5,955 nucleotides of DNA from Verrucomicrobiota bacterium (GTDB taxonomy: Bacteria > Chlamydiota > Chlamydiia > Chlamydiales > JAEYWL01): assembly GCA_023428915.1 (NCBI GenBank), contig JAEYWL010000092.1, forward strand, positions 1-5,955, given 5' to 3'. The notes beneath the pieces were generated by a model. The model did not search any database. It worked only from the letters and a program-made list of their open reading frames with translations, and was not told the origin of the DNA. A program made the translations under genes and the position numbers. Positions 5,869 to 5,955 of the stretch are shown here, in pieces. Position 1 is the stretch's first letter. Each line of letters begins with the position of its first letter.

Positions 5869-5955
5869 TGCCGAACTTGACAAGTGAAAGGATAAGTCCC
5901 GAAGAGCCAAGTCGTGACTTGGCCGAGGGGCTTAGCGTTTCAATTGGCAAGTGCA
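5833..5955. repeat. Right copy of the palindromic repeat, inverted relative to the left copy and cut by the window end
   Basis: The reverse complement of this stretch matches 87-208 with two substitutions and one indel. The window ends inside it, so its outer boundary (the partner of 71-86) is not visible. The central hairpin GCCAAGTC-GT-GACTTGGC is at 5906-5923; the centre differs from the left copy but the arms are identical. The start codon of the APH(9)-like gene (5866-5868) lies within it. Confidence 0.9.

Noticed and set aside
5687..5887. A plus-strand open frame ending with the same tail as the cysteine desulfurase
   Set aside because: It is antisense to the well-supported APH(9)-like gene. 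The shared tail comes only from the second repeat copy, so it is evidence about the repeat and not a gene.

Overview
The window reads as a low-GC (roughly 40% by eye) bacterial segment from what is probably an amoeba- or host-associated intracellular bacterium. Two genes point that way. One is a spectinomycin-phosphotransferase-like kinase that closely resembles, from memory, APH(9)-Ia of Legionella pneumophila. The other is a large protein that ends in a eukaryotic-type PP2C phosphatase domain behind about 500 residues of unrecognised sequence, a layout typical of secreted effector-like proteins. Legionella-like gammaproteobacteria fit best on the kinase. An environmental chlamydia or another amoebal symbiont is not excluded, and no marker gene in the window settles it.

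Layout, left to right. (1) 71-208: one copy of a roughly 120-140 bp repeat whose core (71-186) is a long imperfect palindrome. (2) 155-1363, minus: a NifS/IscS-family cysteine desulfurase whose last residues and stop codon lie inside that repeat. (3) 1367-2092, minus: an unrecognised 241-residue protein ending 3 nt before the desulfurase start, so probably one operon. (4) 2141-2212, minus: a tRNA-Thr(UGU)-like gene with an abnormal anticodon arm, 48 nt upstream of the operon. (5) 2213-2520: an AT-rich divergent intergenic region holding a good promoter for the next gene. (6) 2521-4881, plus: the 786-residue PP2C protein with an internal duplication. (7) 4909-5868, minus: the APH(9)-like kinase, convergent with the PP2C gene, whose start codon lies inside (8) 5833-5955: a second copy of the repeat, in inverted orientation and cut by the window end.

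How the parts relate. The unknown gene and the desulfurase look co-transcribed and possibly translationally coupled; the tRNA may share the transcript. The PP2C gene has its own promoter and looks independent. The APH gene would be expressed from outside the window. The clearest structural observation is that the segment is bracketed by two nearly identical inverted copies of a palindromic repeat (3 differences over about 123 bp). Each copy contributes sequence to the end of a protein: the C-terminal tail of the desulfurase and the N-terminus of the kinase. This suggests a dispersed palindromic element that reshapes gene ends. I see no transposase, integrase, CRISPR array or rRNA.
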